DNA of 64,000 nt from Arthrobacter sp. NicSoilC5 (GTDB taxonomy: Bacteria; Actinomycetota; Actinomycetes; Actinomycetales; Micrococcaceae). Numbering within the stretch: the first letter of the stretch is position 1; each line of letters starts with the position of its first letter. The notes beneath the pieces were generated by a model, which did not search any database, was not told the origin of the DNA, and saw only the letters and a program-made list of their open reading frames with translations. The stretch lies in contig NZ_AP024660.1 in assembly GCF_019977395.1 (NCBI RefSeq), positions 3,720,001-3,784,000 on the forward strand. Direction: 5' to 3'. The translations under genes were made by a program, and so were the position numbers. This document shows positions 33,685 through 41,404 of the stretch, piece by piece.

Positions 33685-34719
33685 TTAGTTGCTGCCCAGG
33701 CGGAGTACGCGCTCCTGCGCCAGCATGGCGGTCCGGCTGGCTTTGTCTGCCGCCCGTGCGGCCTGTTTCGCTTCGGCCGCGGTGGTGGCCAGCCGCTTGC
33801 GGGAGCGGTCAAGGCGTTCTTCGGCGGCCTTGAGCCGGCTCCTGAGTTCAGCCGTTTCCTGCAGCAGGTCCGCGATGTCCGCACGCGCCTGCTCTTCCTG
33901 CTCCCGCAGGCCGCCGGCCAGTTGGGATGCTGCTTCTTCGGCCTCCAGGGCCTCCGCGAGGGCGGCCCTGGCCCGTTCCAGCGCGGGCGGCGAGGCCGGG
34001 CGTGGAGTCTGCCGGACTGCCTCAAGCCGGGGCTTTGCCGGAGTTGGCCCGGTGCCGTGCGGCGGCGTCGTCCGCGTCTTCGATGCCGCCACGTTCGCCG
34101 CCGGAGTTTCCCCGCCCGGCGGCTTCGCTTCTGCCGTCTTCTTACCGGCCAACCGCCGTGCAGGCGGAGGAGTACCGGCGGCCCGGTTCGGCGGTGCGGC
34201 CGGAAGCAGTCCGGGGAGGGCCACCGCACCGTCCAGGTCCACGTCGTTGACGCCGTCTGCGGAGAGGACTTTCAGCAACCGCCCGCTGGCAACGGCGTTG
34301 GCTGCACCCGTGTCTGCCGTCAGGGCCCGGAGGGTTTCCTCGACGTCGGATGCCATCCCGTCGCTGATGGGCCGGCCCTGCTCCCGGGCCACAGCCCGGG
34401 CGGTGTCGACGGCGTCTGCGAGCATGGCGCGCCGCTCCCGGCCGAGTTCGCGCAGGGCAGCGGCGTCCAGCGAGTCCTGGGCGGCCCGCATCCGTACCCC
34501 AAGGTCGCCCAGCCGGGCCGGCACGTCCGGCCGCTGCCTGGCAAGCATGTTGAGCGCCCACGCGGCGACGGACGGTTTCGGCAGTCCCCGCACCGCTGCC
34601 GCGAGGTCCTTGTCCCGGCCTGCTGCCTCCTTGGCGGCGGCGGCGCGGGCTGGAATGAAGTCCTCCAGCGCCCCTGCATACAGCCGGTCGGCAATGTCCG
34701 CCAGGGCTTCGTCTTCCAT
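33685..34719 (-). CDS. Hypothetical coiled-coil protein
   Basis: 344 residues. The N-terminal domain (about 1-150) contains FIPARAAAAKEA and LPKPSVAAWALNMLARQRP, a pattern I recall from conserved actinobacterial hypothetical proteins. A Pro/Ala/Lys-rich linker (about 165-235) follows, then a long C-terminal coiled coil (about 240-335; EEQARADIADLLQETAELRS, RLKAAEERLDRSRKRL). There is no signal peptide. A -10 TAAGAT (34731-34726) lies 6 nt before the ATG, indicating a leaderless mRNA. Function unknown. Confidence 0.8.
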   Translation of the reverse strand: MEDEALADIADRLYAGALEDFIPARAAAAKEAAGRDKDLAAAVRGLPKPSVAAWALNMLARQRPDVPARLGDLGVRMRAAQDSLDAAALRELGRERRAMLADAVDTARAVAREQGRPISDGMASDVEETLRALTADTGAANAVASGRLLKVLSADGVNDVDLDGAVALPGLLPAAPPNRAAGTPPPARRLAGKKTAEAKPPGGETPAANVAASKTRTTPPHGTGPTPAKPRLEAVRQTPRPASPPALERARAALAEALEAEEAASQLAGGLREQEEQARADIADLLQETAELRSRLKAAEERLDRSRKRLATTAAEAKQAARAADKASRTAMLAQERVLRLGSN

Positions 34720-34850
34720 GCCGCCATCTTAGGGGCCGGGAACGCTGCCTTTGGAGATTCACCGGCGTGGGAGCCCGGCACACGCCCCCCACGGCGGGTA
34801 CGGGAAAAGGCACCCTGTTACTCAAACGCCGGGAGGGGTAAGTTGCACGA

Positions 34851-36092
34851 ATGGACGATTCATATCAGGTCATCGTGGTTGGCGGCGGATTTGCCGGGAA
34901 AGCTGCGGCTGAAGAGTTGGGCCGCAAAGGTGTCCGCGTTCTGCTGCTTGACGCCAACAGTTATCAACAGTTCCAGCCACTCCTCTACCAGGTGGCTGCG
35001 TCCCAGATCGGCGTGTCCACGGTGACGCGGCCGCTGCGCGCGGAGTTCCGCGGAATCAACAGCGTCCGGGTCCTGACGGCGGAGGTGACCGCCATCGACG
35101 CGGCGAACCGGACCGTGACCACCGCGGACGGTTCCACCTACCGGGCCCAGGCCCTGGTCATTGCCACGGGGGCAGTTCCGAACTTCTTCAACACCCCTGG
35201 CGCGGATGAGCATGCCTACCCGCTGTACTCCGTGGCGGATGCAACACGGCTCAGCGCGGCCATTACCGCCATTCTGGACGAGGCCGACCGCGAGCCCGGG
35301 GCAGGCGCCGACGTCATTGTGGTGGGCGGTGGCCCCACCGGCGTGGAGACTGCCGGCGCACTGGCCGAAAACGTCAAATACCTCGTGCCGAAGTACTTCT
35401 CGCCGGAGCTGGCGGATCGCTGCCATGTCCATCTGGTGGATATGGTTCCAAACGTCCTTGCGGCCTTTTCGGAGAAATCGCAGGCGTATGCCCGGGACCG
35501 CCTCACCAAACTCGGCGTGCAGCTGCATATGGGCCAGCCCGTGGCTGACGTCCGCCCGGACGGGGTGACCCTCAAAGACGGGACGGTGATTCCTGCCCGG
35601 GTGGTGGTGTGGGCCGGCGGGCTGCAGGCCGGGCGGATCATTACCGAGTCCGGCCTGAAGCAGGGCAGGGGCGGCCGCGTGGACGTCCAGCCCGATCTGA
35701 GCGTCCCTGACGTCGAGGGCGTCTATGTGCTGGGCGACTCTGCCAACATCACCGACGCAGCCGGGAACAAGCTGCCGCAGCTCGGGTCGGTGGCCCAGCA
35801 ATCGGGTAAGTGGGCGGCCCGCAACATCTACGCGGACCTTACCGGCGGTGTGCGCGAGCCCTTCCGCTACTGGGACAAGGGGTACATGGCCATGGTGGGA
35901 CGCGGCGCGGCGGTCGCGGAACTGGGCCGCCGGCGCCTGCAGCTGCAGGGGCCCTTGGCATTCGTGTCATGGTTGGCGGTCCACCTGGCCCTGCTCCCCG
36001 GATTCCAGCAGAAAGTCAGGGCGCTGTTTTCCTGGGCCAACGGCTACGTCACCCACAGCCCCTCCCAGGTGGTGGTGGGCAGGCCGGATTAG
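34851..36092 (+). CDS. ndh: Type II NADH dehydrogenase (NDH-2)
   Basis: A 413-residue single-subunit NADH:quinone oxidoreductase that feeds electrons to menaquinone without proton pumping. FAD motif IVVGGGFAGKAAA is near residue 8, QPLLYQVA near 42, NADH motif VIVVGGGPTGVETAG near 157, the second FAD motif VYVLGDSA near 293, and the quinone-site AQQSGKWAARNI near 317. The C-terminal hydrophobic LAFVSWLAVHLALLPGF fits membrane attachment. The ATG follows a -10 TAAGTT (34839-34844) by 6 nt, so the mRNA is probably leaderless; the GGGAGGGG further upstream is too distant to serve as an RBS. Confidence 0.94.
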   Translation: MDDSYQVIVVGGGFAGKAAAEELGRKGVRVLLLDANSYQQFQPLLYQVAASQIGVSTVTRPLRAEFRGINSVRVLTAEVTAIDAANRTVTTADGSTYRAQALVIATGAVPNFFNTPGADEHAYPLYSVADATRLSAAITAILDEADREPGAGADVIVVGGGPTGVETAGALAENVKYLVPKYFSPELADRCHVHLVDMVPNVLAAFSEKSQAYARDRLTKLGVQLHMGQPVADVRPDGVTLKDGTVIPARVVVWAGGLQAGRIITESGLKQGRGGRVDVQPDLSVPDVEGVYVLGDSANITDAAGNKLPQLGSVAQQSGKWAARNIYADLTGGVREPFRYWDKGYMAMVGRGAAVAELGRRRLQLQGPLAFVSWLAVHLALLPGFQQKVRALFSWANGYVTHSPSQVVVGRPD

Positions 36093-36157
36093 GGCCCTTC
36101 ACCCGGCGGATGGGGCTGGCTGCCGGGCGCCAGCCCCGGTGGGCTGGCCCGCCGTCG

Positions 36158-36799
36158 TCAGTTCCTTTCGAAACTCACCAGACGGCCCGCAACGGCCCAC
36201 CCGGATGCCTCGTAGGAGGCGGCAGCGTCCGGATTGACCACCATATGCAGGTACTCGGCGCCATGGAGGAATGCCTCCTCCGCCATCGCAGCGAACAGGC
36301 CCCGTTCGAAGGCCTCTTTCCCGGGCCCCTGCGGGAGTTCCGTGATGGCCACCGCCGCGAAGGCATCTCGCACCTGGATGCGTCCCTTGGCGACGGGGTG
36401 GTCGAAAACGGTGATTTCGACGGCGTCATAGGTCTCCATCGGTGCCAGGGCCACCTGGGAGTTTTCAGGGAGCTCCACAGCCGCGTCGAGCCCGGCTGTC
36501 GGGGCCATGAGCAGGACCTGCTCAGCCACGGGAGCGAGGCCGCCGGGTGCCAGGCCCTCTGCGGCGCCGGCGTCAGCGCAAAGCAGGGTAAGGCGCACCC
36601 CGGGCTCGCCAGCGGCCTGCCCTGCAAGTTTCTCAGCATCAGGTCCCGGCCAGCCAGCCACGTACTCCTTGCCTGCGGGGTCCTGCCCCATGCCGGCCTC
36701 GACGACGAAGCCCGCGCCGATGGGGTCTGCGCCGCGTTCCTGGAGGTCCGCCCAGGCGGGAACCCAGCCGATTGCGGGAAGGCCGTGTTGTTCCGGCAT
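36158..36799 (-). CDS. GNAT-like hypothetical protein
   Basis: 213 residues from the ATG at 36799, which has GAGGAACTGCCC before it; upstream codons of the open frame are unlikely to be used. The C-terminal 90 residues fit a GNAT acetyltransferase: IQVRDAFAAVAITELPQGPGKEAF (acetyl-CoA side), then HGAEYLHMVVNPDAAASYEASGW, a typical strand-helix-strand ending. The N-terminal half lacks clear motifs. The substrate is unknown. Confidence 0.7.
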   Translation of the reverse strand: MPEQHGLPAIGWVPAWADLQERGADPIGAGFVVEAGMGQDPAGKEYVAGWPGPDAEKLAGQAAGEPGVRLTLLCADAGAAEGLAPGGLAPVAEQVLLMAPTAGLDAAVELPENSQVALAPMETYDAVEITVFDHPVAKGRIQVRDAFAAVAITELPQGPGKEAFERGLFAAMAEEAFLHGAEYLHMVVNPDAAASYEASGWAVAGRLVSFERN

Positions 36800-36941
36800 G
36801 GGCAGTTCCTCACGTTCGGCAGCGTCAGGACAGGTCCTTCCGATGCGGCTTGGCAGGTTCCCTGTCAACGTATCGGATCGGCACGTGGGCCGCCAGCGGA
36901 CCGGCACGGCGGAGCCAGGGCTGACGCTTCGGTGCAGTGGG

Positions 36942-37877
36942 TCAGGGCAGGTGGGCGAAGGACATGCCTGCCGCGAGCAGTTTGTCCACTGCCTGTTTCA
37001 GGCCTTCCGCTGTTCCGCCGTTGGGGTGGTTCCCGTGGCAGATGACCACGTCCCCCGCCCGGGCCTTGCCCACCTCCCTGGCAACGACGGCGGCGGGATA
37101 GGTTGCGCCGCCGTCGCCATTGATGCTGAAGCCCACCGGCTTGACGCCCAAAGCACCCAGGATGTCCGTGGCGACGTCGTCCATGTAGGCGGTGCCTGGG
37201 CGGAAGTACCGGGGACGCTTACCCGTAATGCCTGCCAGGGCGTCATCGTTCGGCATGACCTCGTCATAGACTTCCCCGGCGTTCCGGGTGCCCGGGATGC
37301 CATACGCCGTATTGCCGGTGGTGGACAGCGGCTTGTGGGAAGTCCCGTGGTTGGCCACCTCGAAGAGGGGGTCCGCCGCAAGCTGCCGCGTGGCAGCGGG
37401 GTTGGCATTGATCCAGCGGGAGTTCAGGAAGAGCGTGGCCGGGATGTGGCGTTGGCGCAGCGTGTCGAGCAGCGCCTGGTCATAGCCGCTGCCGCCGGGG
37501 CCGCCGCAAAAGTCAAAAGTAAGGGCGATTCCCTGTGATGGGGGCGGCAGTCGCGTCAGGACTCCGGGTGCCTCCAGGCCCCAGTACCGGGCCGGGTGCT
37601 TCCCGTAGGTGTCAACAATCCGGGCGCGTGACGGTACGGGCGCTGCCGGCGTGTTGGGGGCGGGCGCGTCGCCGTCGGGGCCGGAGTGCAGGACGGTCGA
37701 GCTGGTACCCGCTGCATCGTCGGGCGCCGGCGTATCCGATCCCCTCACTTGGTGCTTGGGGTGCGGCTGCAGGTCGGGCACGGCGGAGGACATCGTCAGC
37801 ACTGCCGCCAGCAAAACCGCCCTGCGGCCGGGGCCCTTCCCGTCCTGGCTCATATGCCGGGGGACCTGTGGTTCCAC
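36942..37877 (-). CDS. Polysaccharide deacetylase family protein (NodB domain)
   Basis: 311 residues. An N-terminal hydrophobic segment (RRAVLLAAVLTMSSAV, residues 18-33) suggests export or anchoring, followed by a Pro/Ala-rich linker to about residue 95. The NodB-type catalytic domain has motif 1 ALTFDFCGGPG (TFDF instead of the usual TFDDG), motif 2 HGTSH with the metal-binding His pair, motif 3 YFRPGTAYMDD, and the C-terminal VICHGNHP. It is expected to de-N-acetylate peptidoglycan or another polysaccharide. The GTG at 37877 is preferred because GGAAGGGGAAC lies directly upstream. Confidence 0.87.
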   Translation of the reverse strand: MEPQVPRHMSQDGKGPGRRAVLLAAVLTMSSAVPDLQPHPKHQVRGSDTPAPDDAAGTSSTVLHSGPDGDAPAPNTPAAPVPSRARIVDTYGKHPARYWGLEAPGVLTRLPPPSQGIALTFDFCGGPGGSGYDQALLDTLRQRHIPATLFLNSRWINANPAATRQLAADPLFEVANHGTSHKPLSTTGNTAYGIPGTRNAGEVYDEVMPNDDALAGITGKRPRYFRPGTAYMDDVATDILGALGVKPVGFSINGDGGATYPAAVVAREVGKARAGDVVICHGNHPNGGTAEGLKQAVDKLLAAGMSFAHLP

Positions 37878-38233
37878 CGCTAGTTCCCCTTCCGAAACTG
37901 TTCTGCGGCCCGTGCCCGGCTTGCCCTGTCCGGGCCGGCAGACGGGGAAGGCGCGGGCAGGCTGCAGCCTGCGGGAAATGCAGCGTCGAAGGCAGCAGCG
38001 CGCGCAACAGCAGCCTGGAAGCGGGGGGTCATACCGGGAGGATACCTTGGCTGCCTTGCCGTTTCCTGAACCTTGGCCGGCGCCGGGGCGGCGGCCGTAA
38101 TAAAGCGCCCGCCGCAGGGACTTTGGTCCCTGTGCCCTCCGCCCGGGCCGGCGTTTACTTGTGGTTTGGGGTGGGCGCAGCAGCCCGCTTCAGAGTCAGT
38201 TTTGTCACCTGAGCACGGAGGCTACATCCAGCA
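37878..38233. other. 356-bp intergenic region with a DosR-like box
   Basis: Between the divergent deacetylase and a small gene. No gene is evident; the open frames here are GC shadows. The only clear signal is the palindrome at 38115-38132, followed by a promoter-like TTACTT (38155-38160). Nothing else recognisable was seen. Confidence 0.55.
38115..38132. promoter_or_regulatory. DosR/DevR-like (OsdR-type) box
   Basis: A near-perfect palindrome CAGGGACTTTGGTCCCTG with 7-bp arms. The core GGGACTTTGGTCCC differs at one position from the DosR consensus GGGACTWWAGTCCC. A -10-like TTACTT at 38155-38160 would put the transcription start near 38167 and the box centre near -43, the usual activator position for this family. 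The downstream gene starts at 38234. The regulator is not in the window. Confidence 0.55.
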
Positions 38234-38449
38234 ATGAACCTCAAAGACCGGTGGGGCCGCCTTGACCCGGCAACCCAGAAGTGGCTGATCGACAACCCGG
38301 GATGCCAGATACTGCCACGAACAATCACGGCGGTGATCTCCAAAGAGAGCGGGGAGAGCCTTCCCACGGGACAGCACGGCGAGGCGGCCGTTTCCCGCGA
38401 AGACCAGGACTTCATCCGATCGAAGCTGAACGAGTTTCCAAAGGCCTGA
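38234..38449 (+). CDS. Small conserved hypothetical protein
   Basis: 71 residues (MNLKDRWGRLDPATQKWLID...). The sequence looks like a compact folded protein: an amphipathic first helix, NPGCQILPRTITAVISKESGE, then SREDQDFIRSKLNEF. I recall similar small actinobacterial proteins with a DPxTQxWLxDNPGC pattern, but no function. GGAGG lies about 13 nt before the ATG. A DosR-like box is about 100 bp upstream, which may place it in a low-oxygen or redox regulon (inference). Confidence 0.7.
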   Translation: MNLKDRWGRLDPATQKWLIDNPGCQILPRTITAVISKESGESLPTGQHGEAAVSREDQDFIRSKLNEFPKA

Positions 38450-38540
38450 GGCCCCGCCCGACCACGGCGTGGCCCGCGAAAATTCGGCGCACCCGCAGGT
38501 AGTAAACTCAGCGCAACATTGGCACTTGGGGGAGTGGGAC

Positions 38541-38642
38541 ATGACAGCAGCAACCTCACCGGCGGCGGCCGGGTTCACCGGCCCGGTGGTCCGTCGGACA
38601 GCCCGCGGTGCCGTTACTTTCCCGTCGTGCATCAAACCGTGA
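38541..38642 (+). CDS. Possible 33-residue leader peptide upstream of the HAD gene
   Basis: An ATG at 38541 with GGGGGAG 6 nt upstream and a -10-like TAAACT (38503-38508) about 33 bp before it. It encodes 33 residues beginning MTAATSPAAAGFTGPVVRRT and stops with TGA at 38640-38642, which overlaps the GTG at 38639 of the HAD-like gene. The RBS and the overlap suggest real, translationally coupled expression. The length and simple composition leave it uncertain. Confidence 0.4.
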   Translation: MTAATSPAAAGFTGPVVRRTARGAVTFPSCIKP

Positions 38643-39118
38643 AGCCCATCATCCTGCTCGACATCGATGGCGTCCTGAATCCCGCCGTGCGCCCGGGCGG
38701 CGGGAGTGACGGGCCGCTGCTTCGGCTCTCCAACGAGAAGCGCGCCCTGGTCCGGCGCCTGGCCCGCAGCGGACGCATCGCGTGGGCGTCCACCTGGCCG
38801 GCGGACACGGTAGCCGGGCTGGAAGCCCAGCTGGAGCTCGACGTCGAACCGCTGCGGGTCACCATGGTGTTCCGGCAGTCCGACGCGGGCGTGCCGACGC
38901 CAAAACTGACATCGATTGCCCGGTGGCTGTCCAGGATGGACGCCGGCGACAACGCTGACTGGGACTCAGTCGTATGGATCGATGACGTCCTTGGCCCGGA
39001 CGCCAGGGAATGGGCCAGCGGTCATGGCCAGCCGGTGCACCTCGAACAGCCTGATCCTGACCACGGCCTGGCGGAAGTCCACGTGGCACGGATCGAGGCC
39101 TTCATCGCCGGCAAGTGA
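38639..39118 (+). CDS. HAD-like phosphatase domain protein (SAK type)
   Basis: 159 residues starting with the GTG at 38639 (KPIILLDIDGVLNPAV). The N-terminal LLDIDGVLNP is the HAD motif 1 with the nucleophile Asp and Asp+2, then WASTWPADT (motif 2 region) and SVVWIDDVLGPDAREWA (motif 4 acid pair). It belongs to the small HAD group described as the Swiss-Army-Knife RNA repair type; the substrate is unknown. An alternative GTG at 38627, 6 nt after TACTTT, would make a leaderless start 4 codons longer. It probably shares a transcript with the small ORF before it and the membrane gene after it. Confidence 0.8.
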   Translation: MKPIILLDIDGVLNPAVRPGGGSDGPLLRLSNEKRALVRRLARSGRIAWASTWPADTVAGLEAQLELDVEPLRVTMVFRQSDAGVPTPKLTSIARWLSRMDAGDNADWDSVVWIDDVLGPDAREWASGHGQPVHLEQPDPDHGLAEVHVARIEAFIAGK

Positions 39119-39146
39119 CGAGTTGGTTGCCAAGGAGAACAGCCCG

Positions 39147-39554
39147 TTGGGGACGGGTTCGGACGCCGCGCGGCGGTGGGCCGGAACCACTGCCTGGATC
39201 CTGCTCGTCTTCAGCTCGCTGGTCCTGGTCGGCTACGGGATCGCTCGTGCCGATTGGTTTCTCTGGCTGCCCACGCCGGCTGAAATGGAGCAGTCGTGGA
39301 CCGGCAACCTGTTTGTCTACGCCGGGTGTGCTGTGTCCGTCGCAGCTTCCGTATGGTCACATGCCCGGGGCAACCCGGTGTGGGTGACCGTCTGTGTCGG
39401 GCTGCCAGGCGTCCTCGTGGGCTGGGCGGCGCTGGTGGACCCCTACAGCCTGCTGCGTCACCTGGCCGCCGTCGTCGCATTTCCCACGGCCCTCAGCGCC
39501 GTGGCTGAGGTCATCTGGGCCCGCGGCTACCGGCAGCGGGGGCTGGGCCGGTAA
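39147..39554 (+). CDS. Small integral membrane protein
   Basis: 135 residues from a TTG at 39147, chosen because AAGGAG ends 9 nt before it. Four hydrophobic segments: TTAWILLVFSSLVLVGYGI, NLFVYAGCAVSVAASVW, VWVTVCVGLPGVLVGWAALV and HLAAVVAFPTALSAVAEVIWA. No catalytic motif is present. It follows the HAD-like gene by 28 bp on the same strand. Function unknown. Confidence 0.7.
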   Translation: MGTGSDAARRWAGTTAWILLVFSSLVLVGYGIARADWFLWLPTPAEMEQSWTGNLFVYAGCAVSVAASVWSHARGNPVWVTVCVGLPGVLVGWAALVDPYSLLRHLAAVVAFPTALSAVAEVIWARGYRQRGLGR

Positions 39555-39608
39555 CGGAGGCCATTTCCCGGGCGTGCGGTAGAAGCCGGAAAAGCCGGTT
39601 AACCAGCG

Positions 39609-39651
39609 AAAAACCCCGGAAACCCCTAAAAGAAGGGGCTGTCCGGGGTTT
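39609..39651 (-). terminator. Rho-independent terminator of tRNA-Thr
   Basis: Arms AAACCCCGGA (39611-39620) and TCCGGGGTTT (39642-39651) with a nested ACCCCT/AGGGGC-type inner stem. On the minus strand the stem runs into a T tract (39613-39609). It lies 7 bp 3' of the tRNA. Confidence 0.8.
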
Positions 39652-39657
39652 ATCCCG

Positions 39658-39730
39658 AGCTTCCTATCAGAATCGAACTGATGACCTTTTCATTACGAGT
39701 GAAACGCTCTACCGACTGAGCTAAGGAAGC
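39658..39730 (-). tRNA. tRNA-Thr (CGT anticodon)
   Basis: Acceptor stem GCTTCCT/AGGAAGC, D-arm, anticodon stem TTTCA/TGAAA with loop CTCGTAA, and T-arm AGTTCGATTCT read on the minus strand. Anticodon CGT reads ACG. CCA is not encoded. Confidence 0.95.
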
Positions 39731-39835
39731 ACCGCACGAAATCCCCGGCGGAACCGGGCGCTTCATGCAAGAGTCAACTGTAATAGAGTCCCCGCGCCCC
39801 GGTCAAAATGGGGTGGGCCCGGGCTGCCGGGGCGG

Positions 39836-41404
39836 TCAGCAGACAGTGTTGTCGGCCGGAACCTTTCCACTCACCAGGTATTTGTCCACGGAGTCCTCGA
39901 GGCAGCTGTTGGCCCGGCCGTACGCGGTGTGCCCCTCGCCTTTCCAGGTCAGCAGCGCTGCGTTCCCCAGCTGCTTGCGCAGTGATGCAGCCCAGTCGAC
40001 GGGGGTTGCGGGATCGCCTGTGGTGCCGATGACAACGATGGGGGAGTCCCCGCTGTATTCCACCGGCGCCGGTGTGCGGACGTTCTTGTACGGCCAGTCC
40101 GCGCAGGTGGTCCCGCCGTAGGCAAAGAAGTAGCCAAGGGTGGGGGAGTCCTGTTCCAGCCGCTTCTCTTCGGCCCGCATGCCCGCGGCGTCCGAAACCA
40201 TGGGGTAGTCAAGGCAGTTGATGGCGTTGAACGCGAAGGTCGAATTGGAGGTGTACGAACCGTCGGACGCGCGGTCGGCTCCGAGGTCGGCGAGCCGGAG
40301 CATGAGGCTCACATCTCCGGACATGGCGGCCTCAAGTGCCTGGGTGAGGGCGGGCCAGCTTTGGTCGTTGTAGAGCGGGGTGATCAGGCCGCTGACAAAC
40401 GTGGTTGCGTTGACCAGCCGGCCGTCCTTGGCGGTGCGGGGCGTCTCCCGGATGGAGTTGATCAGGTCACGGATCTGCTGCACGCCGGAGTCGGCGTCGC
40501 CGCTGAGCGGGCACTTGCCCTGTTTCTGGCAGCTGGCCACGTAGGTGTGGAGCGCTTTTTCGAAGGCCCGGGCCTGGCCGCTGGTCAGCTCTTCATTGGT
40601 GATGGAGGGGTCCAGGGCGCCATCAAGGACCATGCGGCCCACGTTGTCCGGGAACAGCGAGGCGTAGGTGGACCCAAGGAACGTGCCGTAGGAGTATCCG
40701 AGGTAGTTCAGCTTGGTGTCGTTCACCACGGCCCGGAGCACGTCCAGGTCCCTGGCGGCGCTGACGGTGTCGATGTGGGCCAGGACCGGGCCGGTTTGGG
40801 CCGCGCACTGGCCGGCGATGGCCTTGTTGTCCGCCAGCGCCTCCTGCAGCCCGGCATCGGTGTCGAGGGCGTAGATCTTGGCCCGGGATGCGTCACGTTC
40901 CGCGTCCGTCATGCAGGCAACGGGGGCGGAGCGCTTGACGCCCCGCGGATCGAAACCGACAAGGTCATAAGCGTTGCGGACAGCAGCTGAAAAATGGGTT
41001 CCGGCGGCATCCTTGACGAAGTCATAGCCGGAGGCACCCGGGCCGCCGGGGTTGACCAGGAGGCTGCCCGTCTTCTTGCCCGTGCTCGGCGCCCGCAGCG
41101 CAGCAAGCTGGATGGTGTCGCCGCCCGGATTGGCGTAGTCCATGGGGACAGTCACTTTGGCGCACTGGAACTCCCCCTCGCAGGGCTGCCACACCACTTC
41201 CTGCGAGTAGAACTTTTCCAGCCCGGCAGGAGCGGACGCAACGATCGAAGGATCGGCTTTGGCGGTGGCCGTCTCCGGCGGGTTCTTGCCGCCGCCGTTG
41301 AGGAGGCTGCACGAGGCCAGGACCATTGCCAGGACCAAGGCACCCGCGGCGCGGACGGCGACCGTCAGGGACTTGTGGCGTGCGGGCAGGGGGCGGGCAG
41401 TCAT
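39836..41404 (-). CDS. Secreted lipoprotein alpha/beta hydrolase (TAP-like peptidase, S33)
   Basis: 522 residues. The signal peptide ends in the lipobox LASC (residues 29-32), predicting lipid anchoring on the outer face of the membrane. The hydrolase core has the oxyanion segment NPGGPGASG and the nucleophile Ser in GYSYGTFLG. A TAP-like C-terminal domain ends near GEGHTAYGRANSC with the catalytic His; Asp is likely in GTTGDPATP. This matches the tripeptidyl-aminopeptidase/CaeA-like group of S33 peptidases. Its ATG overlaps the holB stop (ATGA), so it is the last gene of tmk-holB-hydrolase. Confidence 0.92.
   Translation of the reverse strand: MTARPLPARHKSLTVAVRAAGALVLAMVLASCSLLNGGGKNPPETATAKADPSIVASAPAGLEKFYSQEVVWQPCEGEFQCAKVTVPMDYANPGGDTIQLAALRAPSTGKKTGSLLVNPGGPGASGYDFVKDAAGTHFSAAVRNAYDLVGFDPRGVKRSAPVACMTDAERDASRAKIYALDTDAGLQEALADNKAIAGQCAAQTGPVLAHIDTVSAARDLDVLRAVVNDTKLNYLGYSYGTFLGSTYASLFPDNVGRMVLDGALDPSITNEELTSGQARAFEKALHTYVASCQKQGKCPLSGDADSGVQQIRDLINSIRETPRTAKDGRLVNATTFVSGLITPLYNDQSWPALTQALEAAMSGDVSLMLRLADLGADRASDGSYTSNSTFAFNAINCLDYPMVSDAAGMRAEEKRLEQDSPTLGYFFAYGGTTCADWPYKNVRTPAPVEYSGDSPIVVIGTTGDPATPVDWAASLRKQLGNAALLTWKGEGHTAYGRANSCLEDSVDKYLVSGKVPADNTVC

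Noticed and set aside
39811..40121. Plus-strand open frames opposite the secreted hydrolase
   Set aside because: They lie antisense to an intact lipoprotein hydrolase and show no protein-like features.
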